64,000 nt of DNA from Dicaeum eximium (Eukaryota; Chordata; Aves; Passeriformes; Dicaeidae). Made by a program: the position numbers and the translations under genes. The notes under the pieces were generated by a model. It saw only the letters and a list, made by a program, of their open reading frames with translations. It was not told where the DNA came from and searched no databases. The stretch's first letter is position 1. Each line of letters opens with the position of its first letter. Below are positions 1 to 12,452 of this stretch, piece by piece. The stretch covers positions 568,411-632,410 of the forward strand of contig VWZP01002415.1 of the NCBI GenBank assembly GCA_013396995.1, read 5' to 3'.

Positions 1-989
1 GTAACACATTATGGAATCTACAGTGTGCCAGTACATTCAGAACACTTTTTTCTGGTAACTGACTTCCCCTCCTTTTCCCTTGTGTGCCATGGTGCTGCAT
101 GGTTAACTTTTTTTTTTAATTTTAGAACATCTGTGAGTTCTAGGGCAACATTCAGGATCAAAGGTTAGCAATTAACAACCCCCTAACTTTGTTAGGTTTT
201 GCAACAACCATATGGAAGAGTAGTTCTGGAAAGAGATTGATCACTTCTCTCAGGAGGAAACAACTAGAGCAAGGACAAAGGAGGCTATATGAACTTCTCA
301 GCCCTATCTTCCCATGGGAAAAAAAAAGGATACTTCACAACAATGCAGCATATCTCTACTTCTCCTAATTTTTAACACATAAAAACATAATGAAATAGAC
401 AAGGACACATTTTATATTAATTTCTTTTTATTTTTCCCCTGGGTATTTTAGGAGTTCCCTGGAGAAGACATGAATGTTCATCGCTGTGTAGCCACCAGAC
501 ATGAACCAGTTTTCTAATAAAAGTCTTATTGATTACACAATTAAAGTTCTAGTCCCTTCCTTTTTCAATCCTCTAATCCTATGTCCTCCACACAAATAAG
601 AATTCAATAAATCTTCAGCATGTTATCCTTTACGCAGACACAAGGATAGAATTAAAGGGTAATTTTGTCTGTCTTCTGTGTTCCAAATGCTTGGCCTAGG
701 TTCTAAGCAAAAAAATTTCTCAATATATACTTATTCACCAAGTATGAAACAATTAAAATCCTGCTTTTAATTTGTCAGTGAGCTTTTAATGTGAAGAAGG
801 GAAATATTATCACTTTGTCATAGTGTGCAAGAACCCGTGTCCTCACCATTCAAAGGAAATTTCTGAGACTGCAGTTCAGTGTTATTGAAGTTCTGTCTAT
901 TGTGATGTCTGAATGTTTTAACAGGACATATATATGTAATTTAATACCTATGATTATTTTTTCTCTTTCTCTTCCTCTTTTTTTCTCAG
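1..989 (+). other. FUT9: 3' part of the FUT9 intron before the coding exon
   Basis: This AT-rich sequence has no convincing open frame and ends in a strong splice acceptor directly before the FUT9 coding exon. In vertebrate FUT9 the whole protein is encoded by one exon preceded by non-coding 5' exons, so this is read as intron. AATAAA-type hexamers occur near 515 and 606 but nothing else suggests a transcript end there. I saw no mobile element in it. Confidence 0.8.
957..989 (+). promoter_or_regulatory. FUT9: Splice acceptor (polypyrimidine tract plus AG) of the FUT9 coding exon
   Basis: An almost unbroken pyrimidine run (T/C-rich, 957-986) ends in CAG at 987-989. The exon then begins at 990 with eight bases of 5' UTR before the ATG at 998. 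This tract lies in frame with the coding sequence and lengthens the open frame upstream. The added residues are pyrimidine-coded (rich in F, L and S) and are an artefact of reading through the intron. Confidence 0.88.
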
Positions 990-997
990 AGCAAATT

Positions 998-2077
998 ATG
1001 ACATCGACATCTAAAGGAATTTTCCGGCCATTTTTTATTATCTTCATTATCCTTGGTTGTTTCATGGCATTTATATTAATTTATATCAAACCAACGAATA
1101 GCTGGATTTCTGGTCCTATAGAATCAGCCAGCTCAGTGTTGAAAATGAAGAACTTCTTTTCTTCCAAAACTGATAACCTCAATGAAACTACTGTTTTGAT
1201 CTGGGTTTGGCCATTTGGTCAGACGTTCGATCTAACGTCCTGCCAAACGATGTTCAATATCCCTGGGTGCCACCTGACTATTGACCGCTCGCTCTATAAC
1301 AGATCCCACGCTGTTCTCATTCACCACAGAGACATCAGCTGGGATCTGGCTAATTTACCTCAGCAAGCCAGGCCGCCGTTCCAGAAGTGGATTTGGATGA
1401 ACTTGGAGTCTCCGACTCATACTCCGCAGAAGAGCGGCATTGAGCACCTTTTTAACCTGACCCTGACTTACCGGCGTGATTCAGACATCCAGGTGCCTTA
1501 TGGCTTCATGATGGTTGGTACCAGCTCCTTCACATTTGAAGTACCAAGTAAGGAAAACTTGGTCTGTTGGGTTGTGAGTAACTGGAACCCTGAGCACGCT
1601 CGAGTCAAGTATTACAACGAGCTAAGCAAATACATTGAAATCCACACCTATGGACAAGCCTTCGGAGACTACGTCAACGATAAAAACTTGATTCCAACTA
1701 TCTCCACGTGCAAATTCTACCTTTCCTTTGAAAATTCAATCCACAAAGATTACATTACTGAGAAACTTTACAATGCTCTTCTGGCTGGATCAGTACCGGT
1801 TGTACTGGGCCCTTCCAGAGAAAATTATGAGAATTATATTCCGGCAGACTCTTTCATACATGTGGAAGATTTTCTCTCCCCCAGAGAGCTGGCAGAATAT
1901 CTTCTGATGCTTGACAAAAATAACAAGATGTATCTTAGCTATTTCAACTGGAAGAAGGATTTTTCAGTGCATCTTCCTAGGTTCTGGGAATCACATGCAT
2001 GTCTTGCTTGTGATCATGTGAAAAGACACCAGGAATACAAGTCCATTGGAAATTTAGAAAAATGGTTTTGGAATTAA
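998..2077 (+). CDS. FUT9: Alpha-1,3-fucosyltransferase 9 (FUT9), complete coding sequence in one exon
   Basis: This is a GT10-family Golgi enzyme that transfers fucose from GDP-fucose in alpha-1,3 linkage to GlcNAc of type 2 lactosamine chains, making Lewis x (CD15/SSEA-1). The 359-residue length is that of mammalian FUT9. It is a type II membrane protein with a short cytosolic N-terminus (1-10), a membrane anchor at about 11-30, a stem to about 60, and a lumenal catalytic domain. N-glycosylation sequons lie at N62, N101 and N153. The signature donor-binding block of the alpha-1,3-fucosyltransferases lies at about 240-271 (FYLSFENS...DYITEKLYNA). E137, described as the catalytic base in human FUT9, is present. 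Cysteines 82, 91, 190, 238, 335 and 338, which form the three known disulfides, are all kept. The start was chosen because MTSTSKG matches mammalian FUT9 and lies eight bases after the splice acceptor. The frame is intact, so the gene is probably functional. Residues 171-181 and 291-311 appear to differ most from my recollection of the human protein. Confidence 0.97.
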   Translation: MTSTSKGIFRPFFIIFIILGCFMAFILIYIKPTNSWISGPIESASSVLKMKNFFSSKTDNLNETTVLIWVWPFGQTFDLTSCQTMFNIPGCHLTIDRSLYNRSHAVLIHHRDISWDLANLPQQARPPFQKWIWMNLESPTHTPQKSGIEHLFNLTLTYRRDSDIQVPYGFMMVGTSSFTFEVPSKENLVCWVVSNWNPEHARVKYYNELSKYIEIHTYGQAFGDYVNDKNLIPTISTCKFYLSFENSIHKDYITEKLYNALLAGSVPVVLGPSRENYENYIPADSFIHVEDFLSPRELAEYLLMLDKNNKMYLSYFNWKKDFSVHLPRFWESHACLACDHVKRHQEYKSIGNLEKWFWN

Positions 2078-4720
2078 TTTATGGGAGGTGTGTGTGGGTG
2101 AGTGTGGGTGTGTGTGTGTGGGTGTGTGTGTGTGCGTGCACTTTATTGAAGAAGCCAGAAAGGACTTCAGTCCAAGTGGAGAGTAAAGGAAAAGAGAAAA
2201 AAAGGAAGGAAAAGAGAATCTCATGTCATGGTTTATCAGTTATTCTCTCCTGGCTATCCTATTTATATTTCGTAAGAGATTTTACAAGATCAGCAACAGC
2301 AGTCATCAGTACTCAGTTTCAAATTATAATAGAGATACTAATTATGTGCACTGAAGAATATTTGATTGCTTATTATAAATTTAAAACAAGATTTTCCACA
2401 TTTTCTGTGAAACATGGCCCAGCCTTACACTTGAAGTAGTCATTTTTAACAATTGGGGTTTTTTATTTTTAACATTATCTTGGTTGTTTAACCTATTTGG
2501 AAAATGAGGAAACAAATTTTAAATGTCAGAGAAAATTTTAAGAACATAATTTGTTGTTCCAGACAGAAATGTGTGTAATACTTCAAAAGACAGTAAAATT
2601 TCATACGTTCATCTTGCATTTAAGAGCACAGTAGAGTACAATACCTAACATTATGGAAGTGTGATTAATTGCCCACTTTTGAAGGGTAATGAACCTAGAA
2701 CTATAGTTTTTTAAATGTATTGGAATAGTGGATAATCTTTATTTCTAAAAAGGGTTCCTAACAAATGGTCCCATTATGTTGCTTTAGGAATATATCTCTT
2801 CTTACCCTCTGAAGAAAAGAGAAGTCTGATTTAGAGAAAATGAACAATCCTGGTGACCAAAGACCAGATTCATCTAAGTTTTGAGTGTTATTTAAATGCA
2901 GCACACCCTTGGCCCTCAATATGTCTCAAGTATTTTTAACCTGAACCAGGGCTTTAAGTAGTGTTACACTGAGATTAACAAATTTTAACAAAGGTGTTCG
3001 ATTACATCAGCCTCATGCACTGAATTCAGCTGGCAATAATGGATTTTTAGAAGCAGTTTGCTGAGGAATTTTAGAAAGCTTTTTGATATAATTTCTTGAA
3101 TAATGATGAATTTTCCCTCAATTCTGTAAAGATTTGTTGAATTTTAACTGTAGCTGGACAACTTGATGTTATGATACATAAATGGGGGTAAAAAATTACT
3201 AAGCAGTCAATTTTCTGAGAGAAATATGCTGAAATTCAGTAAATAAGCTATAAGGCTGCTATATAACCTTTCAACTTATTAAGTTTATGAATTTGGGGAG
3301 TTGAAAATATTTTATATGAGAGGTACTAAAATTGCACTCTTCAGAGCAACGACTGCTATCAATATTTGATAATATAAGTAGGTTTTTAAGCATTACATTT
3401 GCTCTAATAGCAAATACAAAATTGCAATGATTGTCATAACTATTTAAAATGCCTGCTTTAAACATGTATAATTTGATTTTACTACTTCTTTCTTTCAGCT
3501 AAGACAAATTTCTGATTGCCATATATATTCATATGTACAAGGTTGGTTTAATGGCATTAATGTATGGGTAGGTTTTGGTATCAAATGAAAGCAAATCAAC
3601 CTGGATTTTCAGGCCAAAGTGCTGCAAATCACACCTGCTACTGGAAAAAAAAAGAAAAAAGTTAAACTGGAAAGACTTCTGCTTATGAGATGTATAAGAC
3701 CCTGATCAAACAAAGTAGTCAATCAAGTAACTAATTTTAAATTTGCAGACAAAAATGTTGCTGCAGTAAGGAAATGAGAGATAAATTATAAATTTTTAGC
3801 AATGCAACTTGTCAGATTTTTATTTTCTTTTTTTATTGCACGCTGGAATAGAAACACGGAAGGCTATAAGAGTAATTAGTTAAATTTCTAGAACTCAAAG
3901 CCCCAAGGAAAAGTTATAGAATCACTTCTGCTCTGCCTATGGTTTCAAAAGCTGTATTCTGATCCAGCTAGCTTTCAAAATACTGTGAATCACCTAAACT
4001 CACCAGCATTCTAGTAGGCAGCAAGATGAGCTTACCTTGAAAATTAATGCAATACAAGGAAACTGAGTCTTCTAAAAACAAACTTCTGACATGCATGTAA
4101 TATGAGTAGTAGTTTATCATTTTGAAGGCAAGTGACTTTAGTTTGTAGTCTGTCCTACATCATAACATTTTGTTTTCAGGGGGACTGTGAAATTCTCAGT
4201 GGCTGAGCATCCCACTGGTTTGGCTCAACAACCTGATTCCCTCAGTGCTGGAATTTAGAAGTCCTTTGCATTGACCTCAGTGAAAGGTGAATGTGTACAA
4301 TCCTTTATTTCATTCCTCACTTCAGATTGTGAGAGTTGTTCTGTGTTTTAGAAGGCCTTAGGTCGATTCAGAGTGGTTTCTTGGCAGCAAGTTCAGCTAA
4401 GTCCTTATAGTAATAACAAGCAAGTATATATCAGATATATGATTTGTTACTACAAATACTGGTCAGTGTATACAAAGGAAAGTTTTGAAATATACACAGA
4501 ATTTTAATCCTGTAAGTAATATCTTTACCTCTGTAAGCACATGATCCAGTCAGCATGACTAACCTTAGGCTGAATTTTGAGAAATGTGAAAGTCTTTTGG
4601 TGGAACTTGAAAGAGTGTTGTACTTTTCACAAGAAGAGAAGCTCCACAAAAGGCTTGTATACATTTCATTCAGGAAACATTCTTAAAATTGTTTCAAAGA
4701 TAAATAAAACAGGAGAGAAA
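2078..4720 (+). other. FUT9: Probable FUT9 3' UTR, distal end undefined
   Basis: The sequence runs on from the FUT9 stop codon without a splice donor I would trust, and is AT-rich with many ATTTA-like motifs. Candidate polyadenylation hexamers (AATAAA) are at 4703-4708, 5795-5800 and 5891-5896. The end given here is the first of these and is only nominal. Mammalian FUT9 transcripts have very long 3' UTRs, so the true end may lie several kilobases further. Open frames here, including one through the TG repeat, have no protein-like character. Confidence 0.4.
2089..2139. repeat. Imperfect (TG)n microsatellite in the FUT9 3' UTR
   Basis: About 50 bases of GT dinucleotides are interrupted by GGG, GAG and GCG variants, starting 12 bases after the stop codon. 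The tract could vary in length between individuals. A purine-rich stretch follows at about 2186-2220. Confidence 0.95.
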
Positions 4721-7021
4721 TCTAATCCAGAATTATGCATAAGAATCATTACCAAATCCTAAAAAATATACATGCCCCTAAATTACTCACTGGCATTCTT
4801 GAAGAATAAGGGATGGAACAAAACTGATCCAATTTTTAATGAAGATTTTAAGGTGATCTGCAGGAATCAGGCCTTAAGTAGTTCTGGACATAAAGATCTT
4901 TGTTGACAGAAGATGAAGCGTTTTGGGTGTGTTCAGCCAATGTAGAAGCAATGGATATAAAACATCTGTGCTCCATGCATGCATAAAGGCTGCCTACCTA
5001 AACCTGGACACTTAACTCACCTCAGGTTGCTTCCAGTCTGTATCTGACATTCAGCTTTGTGAGGTCTGTGCTTCTTTTGTGACCTACTCTACATAAACAG
5101 CAAGCATAAACAGATCAAATTACAAATCACTGTGAAAGAAAATGAGCAAACTCAACCAGCTGTGGAAGGGTAAATTATATGGGACTAGACAAAACAGGCA
5201 TTGTGCTTTGGTACCACTGGCAAAAGAAGATAATTGTGCCAGAAAAGTGAACTAGAAGATGGGAAACCACACCAGTTCTAAGTGTTTTCTCAACAAATTT
5301 CTTTCAGACATTCGGTTTCTTTTGTTTGCTAGCCCACAACAGTCTTGAGTTGCACTCATGATGAGTTAACTAAGCAGTCAGTGAAGACAGAGAGTAATCA
5401 TTGTTCTTTCTTTTACAAGGGCTTACTTTGGATGTTTTTAGGCTCTCTGTCATGCACTGAGCTGTCAACATTACTGCTTTTCTCAGTGTGGAAAGTAAGA
5501 CCCAAACCAGATGAAATACTAACTGCACACGCATTGCTACCCCACTGAATGTGAACGGGTGTAAGACAAAAGTGGCAGCAGATCCTTCTAGAGCAGTTTT
5601 CCTTTCATTTCACAGACAATGCCCACAGCAGATCTTGCATAGTACGAGATCCCATTCCTTAGTGAATCCTGTTGCCAGTTTCTTTGAATGCCTCTTTCCA
5701 TATGTCTATACCCACAGTGAGCAAGCAGCCTGAGTGAGGCCCACAGAAAGAGTGAGATGTCCAGCAACATATTTGTCTTTTAAGAAACAGATCAAATAAA
5801 ATGAAAGTTGGACTGAGAGGGCATGAATGTGGGGATTTGTAGAGTTCATGGAGGCTGAGCAAGATGTGGGAAGTTGACACCACTGAATACAATAAAGAAC
5901 TACTTGCTGTCTCTAGACACTCATGTTTTTTTCTCAAAATAGGCTTAAAAAAACCCACATAATTTTCTCCCATCTCTAAACAAGCAGTTAAATAACCAAT
6001 AACTGTTTTTTTTTATTCAAAAATGGGACTCCTGTTGGCCTTGTATTATCTTTTTTATTACATGCAGAATAACATTCAGAAGAAGAGAGAGGTCTGTCAG
6101 TAAGATAATTATATTTCTTATCTAGATTCAAGGATCTTTATTCTTATTTTCTTATTTGGTTTTTAAGTCCTCATGCAGCAACACTTTCTGGACACGATTC
6201 AAAAAGAGCTTAAGAGTATGCAGATGACCATGAGACTTAAGCATGTGCTTTATTTTAAGAGCATCTTAAATGCTTTAGTGCACTGGGGCTCCAGAAATGT
6301 GTTTTCATTGCCTTTAGGAATTGTGCCAAAGAGTGACATCTATAGACATCAGAGACCAACTTGTGCGGCTTCTTTTGCATCATGTACGTAGTGAGTAAAG
6401 ACTGGCTGAGTACTAAATGAGTAGTCCACACTGAAAACCTTGGATTCATTCTGATTTGGTGTCTAACCAATAAATACAGCTTGCCCATGCCACGCAGGGT
6501 CACTGGACTTCCATGGGACATAAAGAAGCCAGAGTGGCTGAGGATGATGCTGAGACAGCATTTCAAAGACTGCCCGAGAATGAAAGCATTAAAACCTGGT
6601 CATGTCCTCAAATCTGGACTCAGTGTGCCCTACAGAGAGTCAGCCTCAGCCATACCTGATTTCCCTGTGAGGAAAGTATTTGGTTCATTCTAGGTGAGGC
6701 TGTGAGTAATCACTGTGTGTGCAAAGTGGGAACAAGAGGTGTCTCTGTGTAGGCTGACAAGGAAGCTTCTGACCTATTTAAACCTAGCAGTGAAAATTCA
6801 ACAAATACTCAAGTGTTTCCTTGGTCAAAACTAGTATGTTATTGAGAACAGAGCCCAGGGGAAGTATTTGTATACCTACCTACCAGCTGGTGGGCTTTTT
6901 CATTAATTTTGGCTGAGAGTTCTGTTTCTGCTTTGGTTTTGTTTTTGTTTTTAATAAAAGTGATTTTAAAATGTTAGAAATCAATCAATATGATTCATAC
7001 AAGATAGTTATTTCACTTTTA

Positions 7022-7045
7022 TCTTTTGCTTTTTGCTTTTTGCTT
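7022..7045. repeat. Short (CTTTTTG)n tandem repeat
   Basis: About three copies of a 7-base unit rich in T followed by GC. Confidence 0.85.
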
Positions 7046-10000
7046 GGGCAAATTTTCTACAGAGTTAGCAGGAGTACTGGGAGATTCCTATGCTAGTAAC
7101 AAAGGATTGAGCCAAGGGTGAAAGGGATTGGGTAGAAAAACCCTGTCTTATTATGGATATTGCCCTTCTAATATTTGAATGTGTAGTTAATGCTATGGCC
7201 AATTCTAGGTTCAGAGAATCAATGTAAAAAGCATACTGGTTAGATATGCTCATAAAAGGTACCGAAATGCCAATAAATTGATTAAATAAACCATGCAGTG
7301 GTAATTTTAATTCATGGCACTATTGCTACAGGGTGATATAGATGATTAAACCATCAACTCATGAGAAATAACTTGTCCTAGAGACATCATCCCCCAGTTT
7401 TTGTACTGGACAAAGCCACTTCATTACTCTGTTGCAAATGTAATTAATTGTTAATCTTTTGTGCCACCGTATTCTCTACAAATTGACTGCAAACAACAGT
7501 CCCTGTGCAGTGAATAGTTGAGAGATTTGCTCGTGTGGCAGAGAGCCTTTCACGCCAAGCTAACAGCCTGAATTATGAGTGGGCTGGTGCAGACCCCTGT
7601 TTGGCAACCTCTGGTAGATGGTTCTGTGGTCTCAGGCTTTGCATCGCTGCTCCCAGCCAAGGAAGGCACAGAAGGGAGCTGAGACCCTTCTGACACCCTC
7701 TGTGCATTTGATGGCAGACTCACAGGGTGGCTTAAGCCACTCTCACCCCTGCAGCCTGCACAGTGACTGCTCATGAGGATGCAGAAGACTTTGCTCTTCC
7801 AAGCAATAAGAGAACGAGCATTTTTTTGAGGTGTGGTGCCAGTCTGCACAAATGAATTATTGATACTTGGGGGAACTCCTCATTAACGTTCTTAAGTCAA
7901 TAATTAGCAGGAGAATCATTCAATCATTGCTAATTGGCAGCAAAAGCAACTGTTTGTTTTTTCTTTATTATGAATTAGTCCAGTGGAAAAGAGGATTTGA
8001 TGAAACTTTATCCCCCTGACTTGATATAGCCTGATTGGATTCAGATATAGAAACATGTTTGATAGGAAAATTTGAAAGATATATGGTAAACCAACACATA
8101 TATATAAAGTTGGGACGAATTTCCTATAGAACCTTGAAACTATAAATAAGCACTTTAGCAGTCACCAGATGGAAAATGTTCCCATCAATCCATTTTTTTT
8201 ACAACATCATAAGAAAAGCCAGCCTGATATATGCTGTTTGGCAAATAAATTAATTACAAAACCTACATTTTTTTACCACTTTGTAACACACATAAGAGCT
8301 GAGATTAAAAAGTTTGGAAAGTTAACTCCCTTGGTGTAATTTAATGTTTTAAAGAATCTGTGGATACACTGAAAAGAAGCAAGTGAGAAGCTTTTCCATC
8401 TACATAAAATCCTAATGTGCCAAACCGTTTCCAGTGAATGAACAAAACAGTTAAGTATACTGACTTTTTATTAGGATTTACAAAATCTTCTATTAACGCA
8501 CTGTAATTTTGCACTATTTTGTAAGAAAATTTTAAAAAAAAGGAAAAATAAAAAAGGAACTGAAAAAGAAACAGAAAAAAAATCTAAAAATAGTTGCCAA
8601 ATGTATAGTTTGTAAAATACTATTTTTCTGATATAAGGTGTCATTACATTGTAACTCTAACTGTGTTATTGTAAACTGTGAAAAATGTGATGTTCTCTTG
8701 TGACACAGCCTATGAAGGGCCATTTTTAACACAGATATTCACCTGGACTTGTTTATATGAAACATATTCATAAATCTGAGATCACTTTTATACTTATTTT
8801 TTGTAGACTATTTTTCCACATTTGCAACACAACTGTTATTTTATATCAAACATTGATTTTGCTTTAAAATATTATTTGAATAGGTGGGTGAGTGTCTTAA
8901 ATGTGCCAGAGATTCAAATCTGTAACAGAGATAATTCAGAAACTATTCTTTGCCAAACTGCAATGCTACTAAAATCAATTATGTTTTGTTGAAAAATAGG
9001 TACACTGTCAATAAACATAAGTTTCTAGTCCAATAACAATAATAATGTCACATTTTCTAGGATAAATGCCTGGTAGTTATGAGCTGCATTTCCCAGCTGT
9101 CTTTGTGCATGTTGAGGAAACAAAACTGTGTGCCATAGCTGAACATCATAGATATTCAGTCACTTAAATAATGTGCCATGGATTTGACCTCTGAGGTACA
9201 TGAATGAGGATTAGAAAGAAAAAAACAAGATGTTTGTCCTGATTAAAACTGAGTTTCTGTGATGGATCACATGAAAATGGGGCTGTCAAGACAGGGCTGG
9301 GACAATCTCAGCAGGGAGAGTAAATTCTGGATGTAAAAATGTGGGGACTACATTTATTGTGTTAGTGCAAGATCAGGACCAAAGTCCCTTTCCTTTACAT
9401 TTGAACTTACACACATAACATTGAGTGAGATCTGATGGGAACCCTTTCTTCATGTTCCCAGCAAATGATATTCCTTGTACTGACAACTTTTATGTGTTTT
9501 ATACTGTATATATAATGCATAAATTAATGTGTAAGAAAGAGTAACCATGGCACATTGAATCTTAAGAAAAATATTAGAAACCATTCTTACCTGCAGGCAC
9601 GTTTTAAGATGCCATGTTGAAAGATCTTGTAAAAAGCTGTCATTTTTATTTATTAGTGATTGTACATTTTGCCCCATAATCTAGACATTTTATATCAGGG
9701 AGTCTACCAAAAAGAGGTTTCTTTTGTCCCTTTGAACACTACCATTACCCTGAGATGCACCTGGAAAATGTAGAAGTCAACCACTGATGTTTTGTGGTAT
9801 TTTTTTAATATGATGTTGTTGTTGAACTTTCTTCTGATTACCTATAGCTATGTTCAGAGTTTTCAACACAATTTAACTGCTGACTGAAGATACCTACTGA
9901 ATGAAACTACAGGTAACCATAATTATTTCAAAGACTTTCACCATTTATGTGAAATTAGTATTTCGGAACACTGATTCCAAGATGGTTAATGAGCAGCTCA

Positions 10001-10904
10001 TTGACTTTTATTTATTGAGCACTGGAATTCTCCCTAAAGGATAAACACTGAATCATGTAAATAATAGTGCTCTATATAAGCCTAACAAAATACTGTAATA
10101 GGTATATTTAAAATAAAAAGACAACATTCCAAGTGTACTGTAGTCTCTGAACATTATTTTATAGGTCTGATGTCACCCTTTTTCTTCTTGTGATACTTCT
10201 CTTCAAGAGCCTGATCTGAAGATTGTTGCTACTCATAACCATGACTTCTGGCAGAGATCATACAAACAGAATTTGGGGTTTTTTTAAGCTGTTGCACATG
10301 AAATTCCTGTAAGTGCTCAGGGTCAGACTGAATTCATTCAGACTGTTATATGAATTTACTATGTATGGCAACCAGCACAGATGAATTAATATGATACTGT
10401 CATTGAGGTTACTTTGCCTTGGTTTTAACAACGATCTTTAACATTTTTTTGAGGAGCGGAATAGTAATTTACATGGCCGTATTTCATTGCTTTATCTACT
10501 GTACAAATAACCTACATTTGCAGAGATTAACTGTATCTAAAATAGCAAATGGTTAAAACAATGGTGTCAGATTTATTTCTAAATATATATGCAAACAATG
10601 GAAATAGCTGCCACTGAAATAAGTGTAATAAATAATGCAGTATTTCCAGTAGAAAAGATCATCTGGTCACAGCAACTGCAGTTTATCCAAGACATAATAT
10701 TACATCTGACTGCTGTGCAGGTTGAAGAATAGGTTAGGGGTCTTCAAAAATCCTTTTCCTTTCTATCAGATAGGTAAATTTACTTTACTCCTGAGCTAAC
10801 AAACCTTTGTTAATTTGGATACATTCTTTAGAAGTTTATTTAACTCTTGCCATTTACTTAAAGCAAACTTACTATCATCTTGAACTCATCCTTGACAAGT
10901 ACAG

Positions 10905-10935
10905 ACATATATACACACACAAACAAACAAAACCC
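10905..10935. repeat. Compound AT/AC/AAAC microsatellite
   Basis: Short runs of TA, CA and CAAA units lie next to each other. Confidence 0.7.
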
Positions 10936-12388
10936 TTTGACATTCTAACATTCAAATTACACTTCAAAAATTCAGTCTAGGGCACAACATACAATTTTCT
11001 GTCTTTAAAACAGGGCTTTTTTTCTTAAATTATCAATTTCTACTTCCTCTCACAAACTTCCCCTGGCTATGCCAACAAAGCCTTGTGTGTTTGGAAAGCC
11101 AGGTCTCTGCCCTGAATGTCAGCAGCAGTCAGCTTAATGATATGCTTGTGAAAGCACAGCACTGAAGGGAAAGCTGAAAGAGAGCAGGTCAGGCACAGAA
11201 GGAGTGCAGGTTTCTACCATGCCAGCAATAGTGTGCTATTACAGATGCTGAAACTACATCTCTGGGTGATAAGGCTGCTGTTGGCACAACTTCTTCATGC
11301 ACTGAAACAAGCAATAAGCTCTTCATAAGCTTTACACAGGCTGATACTTCAGCACAAAACACTTCATTGAAACAAGGGTGCTGTCAGTGAGCCTGAGAGT
11401 AGGCTAGCACAGCTCAAAATACAAAATACTCCATGTCAATTCTCACGCAGACTAAAACAGAAGCCTCCTGTCAAGAAATGTATCATCTCAACATATATTT
11501 TAGTTCTGATAAAACCTTTGGATAGAATAAGAACTCTTTAGACCAAAGACCTGGTGGTAGTTTAAGATACCTCAGAACAGATTTCTACAGGTTGGTGTAA
11601 AGAGGAGCATTGAACTCCTACATTCCCAGTATACAAAAGGTAGTCACAAGTTTAAAAAAGTAAATGGAGTCTGAGAGTAACTCAGTTCACCTACTCAGAG
11701 TGTTTTCATCTTTAATCCTGTCTAAGATCGCACTAAAAAATAACTTAATGACTAGCAGTTCAATAACAATAGTTATTACAATTGATTTTGATGTACAGTG
11801 AATCAGAAGAAGGAAAGAAAATAAAATACTGCTTGTGTTGAAGTGTGAAAAATGATCAGGTTTCATTTTCCAGTCAAAATTAGTTGTTTGGGATGTTCTG
11901 ATTGATGGTTTTATGAAAGATCAAAATTGGTTTCAAAATTCCTGTCTTTAATCAAAAACCTAATATTTCAGTAATTGCTAAATAAAATTAATTTGACAAA
12001 TTTCATACTAAATTTAACATTTTTTTCTGAAATGGTTCTTTTTCCTAAAGGAGTCTGTTTTTCTATGACAGAATTCTTGAATGAGGAAAATTTCATCAAC
12101 TGCATTTTCATTCTTCTCTTGACTTCTGTCATCTGAATTCTCTCATGTGTGAAGAACATATTCAGTGGGATATGGTTAATCAATATGGAAGAGTTGCAAA
12201 TGGTTTCAAAATAATTTCTATATTGTCACAGACTGTTGCCATACCCCAATTATGTTATTCCTGCAACAGGAGCAATCATTTAATGGCTGATTTCCTGGCT
12301 TTCAGACATACACACTGTCAAGTTATGAACTTCACTCTGCTTTTCCAGCTGCCTGGTACTGTTACCACAGTTTCTGATATTTGCTGAC

Positions 12389-12452
12389 ATTCTGTTCATC
12401 TTATATCCATGTGTATATCCATTCTGTTTATCTTATATCCTCGGACATATCC
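12389..12452. repeat. 32-bp tandem duplication, two copies
   Basis: The copies at 12389-12420 and 12421-12452 both begin ATTCTGTT and contain ATCTTATATCC. They differ at only a few positions, mostly in the last third. Confidence 0.9.

Noticed and set aside
902..997. In-frame upstream extension of the FUT9 reading frame
   Set aside because: It reads through the polypyrimidine tract and splice acceptor. The real start at 998 matches the known FUT9 N-terminus and lies just after the acceptor.
2062..2439. 125-codon open frame overlapping the FUT9 end
   Set aside because: Its translation is driven by the TG repeat (V/C/W-rich), followed by lysine-rich low-complexity sequence.
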